Positions 21,026-33,259 of a DNA stretch of 64,000 nucleotides are shown here, in pieces. Both the position numbers and the translations under genes were made by a program. This stretch comes from Pristionchus mayeri (Eukaryota; Nematoda; Chromadorea; Rhabditida; Neodiplogasteridae). Position 1 is the stretch's first letter. Every line of letters starts with the position of its first letter. Location: NCBI GenBank assembly GCA_036245805.1, contig BTRK01000006.1, forward strand, positions 19,872,365 to 19,936,364. Direction: 5' to 3'. The notes under the pieces were generated by a model, which saw only the letters and a program-made list of their open reading frames with translations, did no database searches and was not told the origin of the DNA.

Positions 21026-24000
21026 GGGGGGGTGACAAAACGGCAACGACATAACGGCAAGCGACAAAACGGCAACGGGTCATAACTCAATGGGGAGTTG
21101 TCCTAGAACATCGGGAGTGGTCTGTATCTTATCAGTGTATTTTCCCCGTTATTATCAATAACATGATCTTTGATCTTTTGGGAGTCGACGACAAAACGGC
21201 AACGAGCCATAAAATCACTCAGAATCAGCCCACAGCTCTCGGATCGGCACCAATCGATTGCTAATGATCTGATCTACCCATTCTACATCTGATCTTTGAT
21301 CTTTGGTCAACTGACGACAAAACGGCAACGAGCCATAACATCACTCAGAATCATCCCACAGCTCTCGGATCGGCACCAATCGATAGCTAATGATCTGATC
21401 TATCCATTCTACATCTGATCTTTGATCTTTGGTCAACTGACGACAAAACGGCAACGAGCCATAACATCACTCAGAATCATCCCACAGCTCTCAGATCGGC
21501 ACCAATCGATAGCTAATGATCTGATCTATCCATTCGACATCTGATCTTTGATCTTTGGTCAACTGACGACAAAACGGCAACGAGCCATAACATCACTCAG
21601 AATCATCCCACAGCTCTCGGATCGGCACCAATCGATAGCTAATGATCTGATCTATCCATTCGACATCTGATCTTTGATCTTTGGTCAACTGACGACAAAA
21701 CGGCAACGAGACATAATTGAGTTAATGCAATGAAAACAAGATTCCTCTCATTTATTACCAATGTTGAGCAAAATGAACAATATATTTGGTGATATATAAA
21801 GAAACATTTTCTTGCAGTTTTTTTAAAAATTTGAGCACGTTTGTTGAGGTTACGGTGTAGCCAAGTGCATATCGATCGACTCGATCGATTCCAAAACACG
21901 TTTTAACTTGTTTCACATTGAACATATGTCGAATTTAGTTGTATTTTTGTTTGCTATTTTGATTTTTTTATACTTTTAATTATTCATATTTAATTTAAAG
22001 GTAATCACGATGGCTACTGCTTCTGTTAGCAACAAGGGCAAATTGATCGTTTATGACGATGGAGGATTCGAATATCGAAAATATCATGTCGATAAAAGCG
22101 GGCAGCAGCTGTACCGGTAATTATTTACCTTCTATTTTTGTCCGTGTCTTAAGAATGGTTCAGAGTATTCTTTTAACGAAAGATTTAAGATGCTTGACGT
22201 ACAAATGCGCCGGCAAGGCAAAGATGATCAACGGGAAATTGACAATCTACAATGACCATAAGCCGGTTCATCTTCCGCTAGATCACGGAGACGAGGTAAT
22301 ATTTATTTTAATTTACATATTTCCTTGCGGAAATACTCGTTTTCAGATTCGCAATGTACGCAAGAAGGCACAAGACGACAGAAAAATCGGAATATCTACT
22401 GCCGATGTGATCAAAAGCAATGTCATCAATGCGCCGCCGCACATGAAGCCCCATTTAAATGCACTGGCAATTATCAGATCGTTACAGAGAATTGTGGAAG
22501 TCCGGGGGATCAAAGTCTGGCCTGCTACATTAGACGCATCCAAATTCGGTAGGTTGATCATCTCATAAGCCTTACCTTTTTAATAACTCGAGCAAGGAAA
22601 TTCAATTGCTGTGATTCATTAAACTCTTACAGATATTACATTCCTTCGAGAAGATAATTGTCATCTATTTCGCAAAGGGGATGCGGGAGCGCACAAAATT
22701 CTACTCAGTGATGCAGGTAGTGTTTTGCTTCCCCATAATATATTCTTTGAAAATAATATTATTATGAAATTTATTTAATCTTTTGATAGGCCTAAGACTG
22801 CTTCGCACAGTGCCCGATTGGAGCGCTGACGGCACCTTCTTCGCAGCTCCACACGATTTTGCACAGATCCTCATTGTGGGAGTACAGGTTGCATTTTGAA
22901 ATTCTTTTCCTAGATATTTATTTTGAACTAATTAGGAAGATCACCTTCTCACTCCTTGCCTGTATGCCTTTCTTTCCTCGAAGACAACAGCGACATATGA
23001 GAATGTATTTGCATGGTTGAATGCACAAGGCGTTCCCTCGACGTTGAGTCTTTCTTGTGGTTAGTATATGCTTATTTGGCAGCTAATTTGAGTGCTTGCT
23101 TTAGATTTTGAGAATGCATTGTCGAGTGGATTCCTTAACGTTTTCCCCACCACTGCAATTTCTCGTTGTGCATTTCATCTCTACCAGGCAGTTTTCCGCA
23201 AAATTCAAGTTAGAACTATTAGTTGAACATGAACGTTATCGAATTTATTTCAGTCTTTGAAACTGACCGATTTCTATAGTGCGCCCAGGACAAAGCGATA
23301 CTTCAAAGGCCTCATGGCGTTGAGCCTTGTCCATGCGAACGATATTCCTTCGTACTTCGAAGAATTGAAAAATGAAGCGCTAGATTATTTTTATCCTATA
23401 ATTTCGGCTGCTAGATATGTCAAGGTCGAGGGTAAGTAGGGAACGTTTTGTGGGGTTTTTTTTTGAATTTGTGCAGATCTGTACGAATATTTCGAAAGAA
23501 CCTATGTTGGGGTGAAGGCTCCCAATGGTGTACGGGTTTCTCCGATGTATCCCCCCCAAACATGGTCAATTCATGATCCAGTTCTTGCGAAAATGCAGAT
23601 TGGAAACTCTACAATTGAGTCATTCAACAGTAAGCTGCAGGTAAGGCATAGTCGTGGATTTTTAAACATTTTTTTCTTGTAGTCTGCCCCAGCGGATTCA
23701 GCTGCTCAAAAAGTGGCGGCAATTCTACTCGAACATGATAAAGTATACACTGCCAAGCATGAAACGGCCAGGCTGCAGCAGCTCACAATTGCTCAGGTAT
23801 ACCCGCAAAGTGACCAGGTGACTAGACGCCATATGCGTAGATACAACGCTGTCTCAAATGGCCGCATGGGTCAATCCATCGTAGACCATATTATTGCATT
23901 GTCAACCCATATTTGCACTCCATTCTGAAGTCATTTCCACATTATTCATAATTTTGAAGTTGCGCATATACTAGAGTAAATAGGAAGATATTTTGTGAAA

Positions 24001-25162
24001 TTATGTTCGAAATTTATATTGTCTTGATGTTGAATCAGAAGAACTAATGCATCATTTTCATCCCATTTACTCTTTGATAATCCGAGAAGTGTTATACAAA
24101 TAAATTAAGACCAGGAAATGTGTAATTGTTTTAAGCAAAATATTCTACGAACATATACACAGCGTTCTGACCCCCATTGTTCTCTCCAGATAAGGGTAGA
24201 CAAAGGATTAATATTTTGAATTTTCCCGCGAAAACCCGAACTGCAAATAGGCTGTTTGAAAGATCTTCAATATTTGGGAATCCTCTGAAACATGAAACAA
24301 TGCCCCCAATTTGATCACTCTGAACACTTTTGCGTCTCATAGTTGGAGTGAAACACAAATCAGCCTAGTCTGTTCCGTTCACCGAGAGGGCGATTCACGG
24401 AGGGAGATTTTATGTTTCAGAAGGATTTCAAGTATACTCATTGCAGTTCGACTCAGCTCCCTTTTCTGTCGAGTCAGAATGCTGTGTATAGAGATCAAAA
24501 AACAACTCGAAAAGGGGGAAGAGTAAAAAGCACGCTTATGTGCAAGCTTGCATATTACTCGGAATTATTGCCGTTTTGTCGTCAGTTGACCAAAGATCAA
24601 AGATCAGATGTAGAATGGATAGATCAGATCATTAGCAATCGATTGGTACCGATCCGAGAGCTGTGGGATGATTCTGAGTGATGTTATGGCTCGTTGCCGT
24701 TTTGTCGTCAGTTGACCAAAGATCAAAGATCAGATGTAGAATGGGTAGATCAGATCATTAGCAATCGATTGAAACCGATCCGAGAGCTGTGGGATGATTT
24801 TGAGTGATGTTATGGCTCGTTGCCGTTTTGTCGTCAGTTGACCAAAGATCAAAGATCAGATGTAGAATGGATAGATCAGATCATTAGCAATCGATTGGTG
24901 CCGATCCGAGAGCTGTGGGATGATTCTGAGTGATGTTATGGCTCGTTGCCGTTTTGTCGTCGACTCCCAAAAGATCAAAGATCATGTTATTGATAATAAC
25001 GGGGAAAATACACTGATAAGATACAGACCACTCCCGATGTTCTAGGACAACTCCCCATTGAGTTATGATCCGTTGCCGTTTTGTCGCTTGCCGTTATGTC
25101 GTTGCCGTTTTGTAGTAAATAAGCCGTGTTGCCGTTTTGTCGTTGCCGTTTTGTCACCCCCC
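21026..25162 (+). mobile_element. autonomous Mutator-like element (4137 bp)
   Basis: Long inverted repeats start GGGGGGTGACAAAACGG. A 9-bp duplication CGATAACAA flanks it (21017-21025 and 25163-25171), the usual MULE target length. The arms contain a 126-bp tandem repeat (starts at 21187, 21313, 21439, 21565, 21691; right side 24571, 24697, 24823, 24949). Between them is an open ten-exon transposase gene. 21721-22009 is AT-rich and probably promoter. 23940-24560 is AT-rich 3' sequence with no other gene. Confidence 0.9.
22010..23928 (+). CDS. FLYWCH plus MULE transposase
   Basis: Ten exons keep one open frame of 470 codons: 22010-22116, 22190-22295, 22347-22548, 22633-22716, 22790-22887, 22936-23059, 23105-23208, 23254-23431, 23477-23640, 23683-23928. 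Introns are about 45-75 nt with GT/AG ends. The N-terminus (residues 15-75) is a FLYWCH-like zinc finger: GGFEYRKY, then YKCAG, then HKPVHLPLDH. The central region is the MULE transposase core: ADGTFFAAP (first acidic residue) about residue 200, SCDFENA (second), the RCAFHLYQAVF C-x-x-H signature, and IGNSTIESFNSKLQ as the likely position of the catalytic glutamate. It would excise and insert the surrounding element. No stop or frameshift is seen, so it may be active. The start is the first ATG after a TTTAAAG-type acceptor-like site. Confidence 0.88.
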
Positions 25163-25443
25163 CGATAACAACGGGAGACCTCGAGTGATCTACCCCACTC
25201 GAGGGCGACTACACAGTCTAGTGAGTAGGGGTAACTCTACGATACAACAAATGGTGAAACAACAAAGCAATTTTTTTATGAATAGATATTTAATCGTTAC
25301 AAAAATATTACAGCTCATTTGTACAAAAATGTTTCCAAATTGTTCCCACAATTGAGCATTTTGCAAGGACTAACGTGGGAATTCTCTGCAGATTCTTCCT
25401 ATTTTAAAGCAAGCACGTATTCCAAAAAATTGTAAACTACATT

Positions 25444-26131
25444 ATGCATATCCTCAACATTTCGTTCTTCCTTCTTGCTTCATTTGTTTCTGCCGAAGCA
25501 CTTAAATGTTACTCTGGTCAAAGTAAGCATGATTAATTGATAACATATGTACTATTTAAAATTTCAGTTATAAGATTTTCATAATTCAGTCAATTCGATA
25601 ACCCCGAGAAAGCCGAAGCTCGTAGAATGTGACAGTACGGCAAATGGATGCTGCTCACATTACAAGTAAGGACTATTCATCAGAGAAGTTTCTGGAACGA
25701 TGCTAAATTGTTATGCTCTCTCGGAAGACGAAATATTCGCTATGTTTTTGAGGGATTGCATTTTCAAATAAATTAAATAATTATAAAAGGAAATACAATA
25801 ATTACCATTATGACAAAACATGAGACCTAATGAGCCTGTTCCAATCAACTCTCGAGTTTTTTTTTCAGATAAGCCGATAACAATCAGAACTGGGCATGTG
25901 TTCCCGCTTATGTCTGCCCTCGTTTCGGGAATCAGCAGGAGATTCAACAGAGTAAAACGGTAGATGATATTCCACTCACAATTCAAAATCAGCGTATGAC
26001 TTGAATATCTCTGGATGCAAACACGTTGCAAAATAGTTGTGTTTATTTTTTTTCAGGTTGGACAGTGGAAAAATGTTGTGGCCACCCACTGCAGAACTCA
26101 CGAAGGACTGTGCACCCCGCCTGGATACTAA
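25444..26131 (+). pseudogene. broken copy of small secreted Ly6-like gene
   Basis: Exon 1 (25444-25522) encodes a signal peptide (MHILNISFFLLASFVSA) and KCYSG. A second exon near 25588-25664 gives LVECDSTANGCCSHY. Later exons near 25870 and 26058 give QNWACVPAYVCPRF and VVATHCRTHEGLCTPPGY. The eight-cysteine order matches the intact neighbour at 26504-26938. However, the exon starting near 25870 has TAA where the neighbour has a TAC tyrosine codon, and the last junction does not keep frame. I infer a decayed tandem duplicate. Confidence 0.6.
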
Positions 26132-26503
26132 CAAGAAAATATAATTTCATTATCGATTTTTGGATAAAAATTAAGCCGTTAACTGCAGAAGACCTCATAC
26201 AGAATCTATTTTTAAATTAAAAATTAAAATCATTCATCACAGATCTGTGAGAAACATATTCCGGATAACAATACTGAGAAGAATTATGGACCATATTCGT
26301 ATTCGTATTCGTTCCACTTGTCTTCGCAATTGCGAGATTTTTGAAACTACATCGTATTTTTTTCAATAATCGTGTGTTGTGCAAGTTGGTTGCTGAATCA
26401 TCTAATGTTGATCCAGCATCCACCAATTCGTAAGCGTGGGGAATTGTTTGGAGAATCTTCGTATAAACGCGCGTTGCTCATCGCCCCTCTCATTCTCACC
26501 CCA

Positions 26504-26938
26504 ATGCATTTCCTCCCTCTCTCCTTCCTTCTCCTCGCTACTCTTTCCCTTTCCTCGGCACTTCATTGCTACTCTGGGCAGACTCCGGGGAAGCTATCTC
26601 TGGTTAACTGTCCTAAATCAGCCGAAGCCTGCTGCTCGCATGTCAAGTACGAATAGCTAGATATATTTTTACAACCATCTTTTCGCGAACTACAATTAAA
26701 ATATCCAGATACAGCAACACCAATCAAGTTTGGGCATGCGCTTCTAAGAAAGAATGCCCCAAGTTTAAAGCTTACCACGAAGTGGAGAGAACTACCCAGG
26801 TTTTCTTCACTATTTTTCTGGTGGTTTAGCTTTGTTTTTTTGTCCAAACATCAACATAATTTGTATTACAATTTGCAGCCGGGCGTGGTGACGCACTGTC
26901 AGTCTCACAAAGGTCAATGCACGCCTTCTGGATTCTAA
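26504..26938 (+). CDS. small secreted cysteine-rich protein, Ly6/three-finger-like
   Basis: Three exons (26504-26646, 26709-26799, 26879-26938) give 97 aa with all phases consistent. Residues 1-18 are a signal peptide (MHFLPLSFLLLATLSLSS). The mature part has eight cysteines (CYSG, NC, ACC, WAC, EC, HC, QC), matching short nematode secreted domains of the Ly6 or activin-receptor-like type. The family assignment rests on spacing only. It would act outside the cell; the partner is unknown. The upstream neighbour is its broken paralogue. Confidence 0.75.
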
Positions 26939-28243
26939 GACGCAAATCATCGAATAAACATATTTCATGAATCGATTATTGTGTACATTTAGTGTATTTT
27001 TTGGCGTCATTTCGTATGATATTGGAATGAAGGTGATTGAGTTTGCAGACGATACTTATTTCTCCTTTTTTCTCGTTCGGTTTATCTCGAGCTTCCCATG
27101 GTCCATGGGGGACGCAACAGTGGTTTTGCTTGCACGCTGCACCGCATTCATCAGTAAAACCTCCAAGTGCACATTATCCAACTCTCATAATCACAAAATG
27201 TATTCAAGCAAAAGGAAAAGATGAAATGTATGTTCGAAATCACAGAATCTTGACGGGGCCTCTGTCCTGTTTGACGCAGCTCTTGCAGCGGAATCCCTTG
27301 AACTCGGTCTCATTGCACAGACCCATTTGAGAGACATTGCGACAGGTGAAACTGCCCGGAAAGTCCTAGGAACTGTCTGGTTCGCACGGTTCTGGATCTA
27401 TCAGTAGCTGAAGTAGAACAGCGATCATCAGTAGCGATCCTCCATCGACAGCGGGATCAGTAGCAGGCGCATCTGAAGAAGACTTTTAATGCGAAAGAAT
27501 TTTAATGCGCTTATCGCGGATCGCTTTCTAATTACGTCATTATCCATAATTCAATACACGATCACTAAGAACTAGAGTTCGAGTAACCATACCACTCTCT
27601 TTTCATTCTCTACACTCTTTCGTCGATCGATCGGACTAGAGACTGTGTTGAATGAAGATATCTCGTTATTAGAGTTCGATAAACGAGACGACCCGACACC
27701 GCGGGGCCCCGCGAACGAGGAATGAGAGGGAGAGAAATGCGGGCCGGCCCGCAAAAGTTGAGGGGAGGGCCGACACCGGGGCGTCATAATGCTCGAATTT
27801 TACTATTCCTTACCCTATTAAAATATCGTGAGACGAACTAAGACGTGAAATATCATAATTTCGACTCACTTCGCTCGTAATGATCGGTCTCTCGCGATAA
27901 CTCAGGTGGGACGAGCCTTCTTTTATCGTTCAGTTCGCTTCCTTACCTTTCCTCTCTGAGTTGCCTTAACACAGATTAATCCATAAATGAATAATACTAA
28001 CTTAGATACTTACTTTAAAATCCATCATCAACGGCAGGTGCCGCATGAATCACAAGCCCGGCCGTCTCTTCTATCACGTGCGCTCGTTGCCCAGTCACGG
28101 TAGGGGGGGGGGGCTCTCGTAGCTGACGATCTCGTAAATCGGCAGGTGCTGTAGGTTATGCTCGCATATTCTGCGATTGAATCTCTCTATCAGGTAGGTG
28201 GTATTCCCGACCCTTGTAGACCATCGATCATATTTTCGACTTA

Positions 28244-29112
28244 TAAGGCTGTTGCATAAGTTCCTTTCTTTTTGTTCTTTGCAATCGACCAATCAACTAA
28301 TGGTTTCTTACAGTTGATTGGGGCATGAGTACACTCTATATCGAGCACGATCTTGGTTCGATTATATTAGTGAGCATGGGTCAATTTAGATCGGAAGTCA
28401 TCGTACTAGTATGTTTGATCCGAGTGTTCAATATTCACAGCTCCGAGGAAAGCAGTGATAGTGCTGAATTTGTCACACTATTCTAAAGCAATATGATGGG
28501 GTATCTCATATGACATATCGCGAGAATTTCGCCTTGAAAACCCTGCATGAAATATGGGCTCGATGAGATATTCACTCTTTCTGAAAATACGGATTTCAAA
28601 TTATTTGCCACATAATTCATAGACATCGATGAGAAGGGCTGAATTGTGATGGGTTGTGAAGTACCTTACCGTGCATATATGTATTCATATTTAGGAAAAG
28701 ATTGGTCTATCCTTTCACGAGCTGAATTCTTTGAAAAAAATACGTCGAGATTCACACGTTGAAATCAACAGATTTTGGTATCCCCTGTTTACCACACGTA
28801 TTTGTATACGGATTTTTTGCACTTAAGTGAACAATCAACTCTTGTCCTAGTACTAGATGATTGCGCAGAATCAGAATGCCCCGGATTCTCGGCAACAATA
28901 GCCCAACTCAAAATGCTAAAAATCGCCGTTTTTCGATGCTCATTTTCTGAAACGTGCTAGCCACCCACGATAGTGAGCAGATTCAAAACCATTTCATGAG
29001 TGTAATCCACAATCAAGACCATATCACAGGGTAATCAGAATATTTCGTCTGTCCACGTACTTCACCAGAATTGTCCAAAAGAAAAAAGAAAGGAACTTAT
29101 GCAACAGCCTTA
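28244..29112. mobile_element. element C: TA-flanked inverted-repeat element (~870 bp)
   Basis: Ends are TAAGGCTGTTGCATAAGTTC and its complement, flanked by TA. The terminal pattern and TA target suggest a non-autonomous Tc1/mariner relative. No transposase is recognised inside. Confidence 0.75.
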
Positions 29113-29409
29113 TAGAACGTGCCCAGCCCAGCGATGTCTCGTTCTTCTGACGTAGACGACTGGACCGATGAGGAGGGAGAGGTGGCGGAAATCTCTGCAC
29201 CTGCCGATTTACGAGATCGTCAGCTACGAGAGCCCCCCCCCCCCCTACCGTGACTGGGCAACGAGCGCACGCGATTGAAGAGACGGGCGGGCTTGTGATT
29301 CATGCGGCACCTGCCGTTGATGATGGATTTTAAAGTAAGTATCTAAGTTAGTATTATTCATTTAGGGATTAATCTGTGTTAAGGCAACTCAGAGAGGTAA
29401 GGTAGGGAA

Positions 29410-32318
29410 TAGGGTGGCTGAAATGGATCACGCCTCTGGTAACCTCAACCAAATTGGTCACAAATAGATCGCCCTAAAATCGGAAAACCAAATTGGTCAC
29501 AAAAAGTTATCCCCGAGAGAGGGAGTCAAATCTTCCCAAATTGGATACAAATAGGTCACCCAAATTGGTCACAAAAGGTTTTTATTTGTCACCAATTTGG
29601 TATGCCCAACCCAAATTGGTCACAAAAAAGGTCGGGCTGAGGGACACATTTCACAAATTGGACACAAATACGGTATTTGGGACCAATTTGTGAGATGAGA
29701 TAACGCGCACCGACGGCGAGTAATCGCGCGCAATTCTGCTTGCGCGCGAAACTCGCCTCGTTTGAAGTAAGCGTGACTCCGCGCATGCTTATCGATTTTT
29801 CTTGCTGTTTTTGCCGGAATATTGATTTTATCTTGCGCGTATTCATTGCACACCTGGGCAGGCGTTCATCTGCGAAGGGAATGACATTGTAACGTTCACT
29901 TTTCCTGGACTTCGCGTTTTGATTTCCTTCGCATTTTCTGTTTTCTCTACACAATTTCCTTTCGATGTGGCATATTTGATATTAGTGTTATTTACAGTGC
30001 CCGATGACGCGAACTGGACGATACCTGGTTGAGCCTCCGAAGAAAAAAGAGGAATTTTCCGTCGATGGAGGTAAGTTTTGTTTCTTGCCAACAAGGAGGT
30101 GTTTTACGTTTTCTGACCGCCGTTTGAGCTACGGATCCTTCCCTGCACGTTTACTTTTAAATATTTTGACTAAATATCGCTCCCGCAGGTGATTCCACGA
30201 AGAACAAGTGGTTCTTCCCCGAGAGGATCGAAGTCTGACGGGATCGAGGATTCTCCCCTGCGAGAAGCACCAGCGGTTGGTTCAACTATATTTTTATTTA
30301 AATTTAACCCTATTTTCACTAATTACTAGTGTTATTTCTGGGTAGGGGGCAGTGATGACGTCAGCATAGCTAAGCTGACGTTGCATTTATGATCCTTTGT
30401 TGGGCATTTAGAAACCCCTATAGTATAGATCGAGTAGTCAGCCCAGTGCATGCCCTATGCAAGTACTGGTAAATAGTGGGAACTGTGCAGTTGTAGGAGT
30501 GGGCGTGATAGTGAGAGTTCGAGGGGTTGGCACTGTTTATCCTCGGAATTCCCGTATACTCGGAATTCCCCAAATATTTTGTTTAAATTTCTTATGTGCA
30601 TGATTAAAAATAGACCAGCCTAATTTTAATTATGCTGCTTTTCCAAAATAAAATATAGTTCTTCCACTACACACATTGATTTTTTCACGGGTTAAACTTT
30701 GTGGAGAATATAACTTTTATAGTCTGAAATGAGCCTTGTTTAGAATAAATAGATGCATTTGAGATGAGATGAGTCGCGTCGTATTGATTCGTCTCGGTCA
30801 AGGCTGTCGGAATCGATATGGAGGAGATGCTCAAGTTCCTCCCTGGTTAGTCCCCCCTCCCCCTCCCCCACACTTCCCCTTTCAGAGGGAGTCGCTGTTC
30901 ACATTGGACCGGGAGAGGTTCTCTACCAGTTGAAGTAAGAACTATTTCGCCCTCCTTTTTTCCATAGGATATTATTGTGATAGACAATATGTTCTCTTGA
31001 GAATCGCCTATTCTGGATGGAAGTTATGGAGAAGAGTCGATTCTCTCGGAGAACTCTTCCCTAATTATGCTCGTCTCAGAGGCAGTCAAAGTGGTCAGTT
31101 GGATTTTTATTTGTTTTATTTATCGTACACCACAAGGGCGCTTCATCAAGTATAGAGTGTTCGAGAATATAATTAGGTTAGGGAAAAGAGGAAGGGGGGG
31201 GGCGGTAAATCTTCCGAATCGTGTCGCACATTCTTGAGAGAGTGGCGAGGGGAGGGAGCCTCGTGAGCGGTAGGAGTGGCCGCTTGTCCATTGTTATTGG
31301 AGGCTTGTGGGACAGGAGATCGGAGGAGATCGAAGGGGGATCAGAATGGTTGGGGAAGGATTGAGAAGAGAGAAAGGAGAGGAAGGGTGGGGAGGGGAGA
31401 GGGGGGGGGGGGGGTGGCGGTAAGGATAGATGCTGAAGATTTCTAATTTCAATTCCCAATCGACGAGGAGATGATTTCAATATTGGTATGGATGGAGTGA
31501 TTGTAGGCGGATGAGACGAGCGGAGAAGGGGATATCGACGGAGACGGCCACGAAAGAAGAAGAGAAGGGAATGAGAAGAGACACGGATCCTAGTAGAGAA
31601 TGGAGGGGAAGTGAGTGGGTGAGTACCCAATCCATCACTTTCCCCATTTTTCACTTACTTTACTCATATTTTGCATCCAAAATTGTAGAGTTCATTGTTT
31701 ATGGTGCCCAGTTGAGCTTGTTGTTTAAATGTCCTTCTCGTTTGTTGTTTAGTAGGAATTATCTAGGGCATCTTTACTTTTGTTATGTTAGTAGTAATCT
31801 ACTTTTCATGCATCTCTTATTTTCGTTCTTTTGTTGTTGTTTATTAATGCTCATATAAATACGAAGTAATAAATCCGAATGCCGTTAAATTTGTTCAGTT
31901 CACGATCGCAGAACGAGAAATATTACAGTAATCCATTTACCAAATTGGTCACAAATAGCTGCCCCCCTCTTCCCTCCCATTTACCAAATTGGTCCCAAAT
32001 AGCACCCTAATTGGTCACAAAAAGCGGTCGAAAACCAAATTGGTGACAAATAGTTTCCCAAATAGTTACCATATTTGGGACCAATTTGTATTTTTATTTG
32101 TGACCAATTTGGTTGAGGTTACCAGAGCGGTTAACCGTCTTGTTTACTCTCTCATACGGGTCATCCGTGAGGGGAGGCAGAGAGAGACGAGAGAGTCTCT
32201 ATCACCACAGTAAATAGAGAGAGTGGGACTGCCAGAGGGGACGGTTAACCGTCTCATCCGTCTCTGATCTGCCGAGGCCCTCTAAATAGCGACCCGTTGA
32301 TCCATTTCAGCCACCCTA
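29410..32318. mobile_element. element B: 2.9-kb element with 8-bp target duplication
   Basis: Termini TAGGGTGGCTG and CAGCCACCCTA are flanked by GTAGGGAA (29402-29409 and 32319-32326). An 8-bp duplication with TAGGG ends fits the hAT group. Subterminal zones carry many CCAAATTGGTCACAAA copies on both sides. No transposase was found. Two spliced-exon-like islands occur: 30004-30237 (MTRTGRYLVEPPKKKEEF, spliced, stop after about 38 aa) and about 30816-30990 (MEEMLKFLP, then GVAVHIGPGEVLYQL). These may be captured gene pieces. 31178-31660 is GA-rich low complexity. Confidence 0.75.
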
Positions 32319-32855
32319 GTAGGGAAGCGAACTGAACGATAAAAGAAGACTCGTCCCACCTGAGTTATCGCGAGAGACAGATCCTCACGAGCGAAGTGAA
32401 TCGAAATGATGATATTGCACGTCTTAGTTCGTCTCACGATATTTTAATAGGGTAAGGAATAGTAAAATGCGAGCATTACGACGCCCCGGCATCGGGCCTC
32501 CCCTCAACTTTTGCGGGCCGGCCCGCATTTCTCTCCCTCTCATTCGCCGCTCGCGGGGCGGGGTGATTGCGAACTCTACTCGTTATCGTTTCTCTAGTAA
32601 GAACACATCTAGGGGATGCTGTATGATTCTTCTCATGGCAAGGAATTACTGAACTAAATCTTCGTTGAGCTTCGAGAAGACTAATTCTTTTGCATAATTC
32701 TTTTCCGATTATAGCGCCAATCTCCGCATGACTCACACACTAATCTCAAAGACAAACCATTTTTCGCGTCCGAAGCGACGAGGAAAGCGAGAAGAATTAG
32801 AAGAAGGAGTCTCATGATTGAAGGAGTCGGATGGAATGAGAGAATGTGAGCTCCA

Positions 32856-32880
32856 TTTTATACCCTTTGTGCCTGAGTCA
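32856..32880 (-). promoter_or_regulatory. core promoter of the 32815 gene
   Basis: TATAAAA (complement of 32856-32862) lies 41 bp above the ATG. TGACTCA (32874-32880) is 11 bp further upstream. The same pair recurs before 38378, 39052 and 42469. Confidence 0.6.
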
Positions 32881-33014
32881 TTGTTAGAACGAATCATATT
32901 GTGGAAATGTATTTCCGCGTTGTTGACGGGGTCTGCTGTAACATTGATTCACTGTTTTTTACCATGACTAGCCGGTATGATTGGTGCAACTGCCTTCGGC
33001 ACTTTCTGAACAAC

Positions 33015-33259
33015 TCTGGTGTGCCACTCCAAGTGGCGCCCAAGCTTGGTCGCCACTTGGGCGCCCTCTCTCTCCTTATTACACGCTCTCTCGTATCTCT
33101 GACCGAATCCCAAGTTGGGATCAACTAAATTATCAAGTTGGCCCCAACTTGATCCCAACTTGGGATTCGGTCAGAGATACGAGAGAGCGTGTAATAAGGA
33201 GAGAGAGGGCGCCCAAGTGGCGACCAAGCTTGGGCGCCACTTGGCGTGGCACACCAGAG
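33015..33259. mobile_element. 245-bp palindromic MITE
   Basis: TCTGGTGTGCCA (33015) is mirrored by TGGCACACCAGA (33247-33258). The halves pair nearly perfectly (AAGTGGCGCCCAAGCTTGG and GACCGAATCCCAAGTTGGG are in both) around a 30-bp centre. Confidence 0.85.

Larger units (their letters stand above)
20863..25249 (-). mobile_element. LTR of the gypsy-like fragment, split by the MULE
   Basis: On the minus strand an LTR-like segment starts TGTTGTATCG at 25249 and ends ACACAACA at 20863. Removing the MULE and one target repeat leaves about 241 bp with TGTTGT/ACAACA ends. One base further on is TGGCGTTCAGGAG, a plausible tRNA primer-binding site. A leader of about 317 bp (20544-20860, no gene) leads to the gag start at 20543. 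The second LTR is not in the window, so this is inferred from structure alone. Confidence 0.55.
27677..32585. mobile_element. element A: foldback element, split by nested insertions
   Basis: Left arm 27677-28155 pairs with a right arm in two pieces, 29200-29409 and 32327-32585. It contains GGGCCGGCCCGC and a poly-G/poly-C tract near 28110 and 29235. The right arm is interrupted by element B, and element C lies in the loop. Just inside the right arm, 29134-29250 reads as a short acidic ORF (MSRSSDVDDWTDEEGEVAE) ending in a polyproline run; its nature is unknown. Confidence 0.75.
27240..32815 (-). pseudogene. ShKT-type secreted peptide gene with giant TE-filled intron and in-frame stop
   Basis: Exon 1 (32758-32815, 58 nt) encodes a signal peptide, MRLLLLILLAFLVASDA, and ends with a GTTTGT donor in phase 1. 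Exon 2 (27240-27472) has a CTTCTTCAG acceptor. It continues in frame through DAPATDPAV to a C-terminal block with CRN, GLCNE and FRCKSCVK, as in ShKT domains. A TAG codon interrupts it between EPCEPDSS and DFPGSF, so the product would stop before most of the domain. The roughly 5.3-kb intron is filled by three nested elements. The same exon-1 length and promoter layout occur in three more genes downstream (38378, 39052, 42469), so this is one cluster. Either a pseudogene or a truncated secreted peptide. Confidence 0.6.

Noticed and set aside
31178..31858. 158- and 115-codon ORFs
   Set aside because: GA/CT-rich low complexity inside element B; composition explains the lack of stops.
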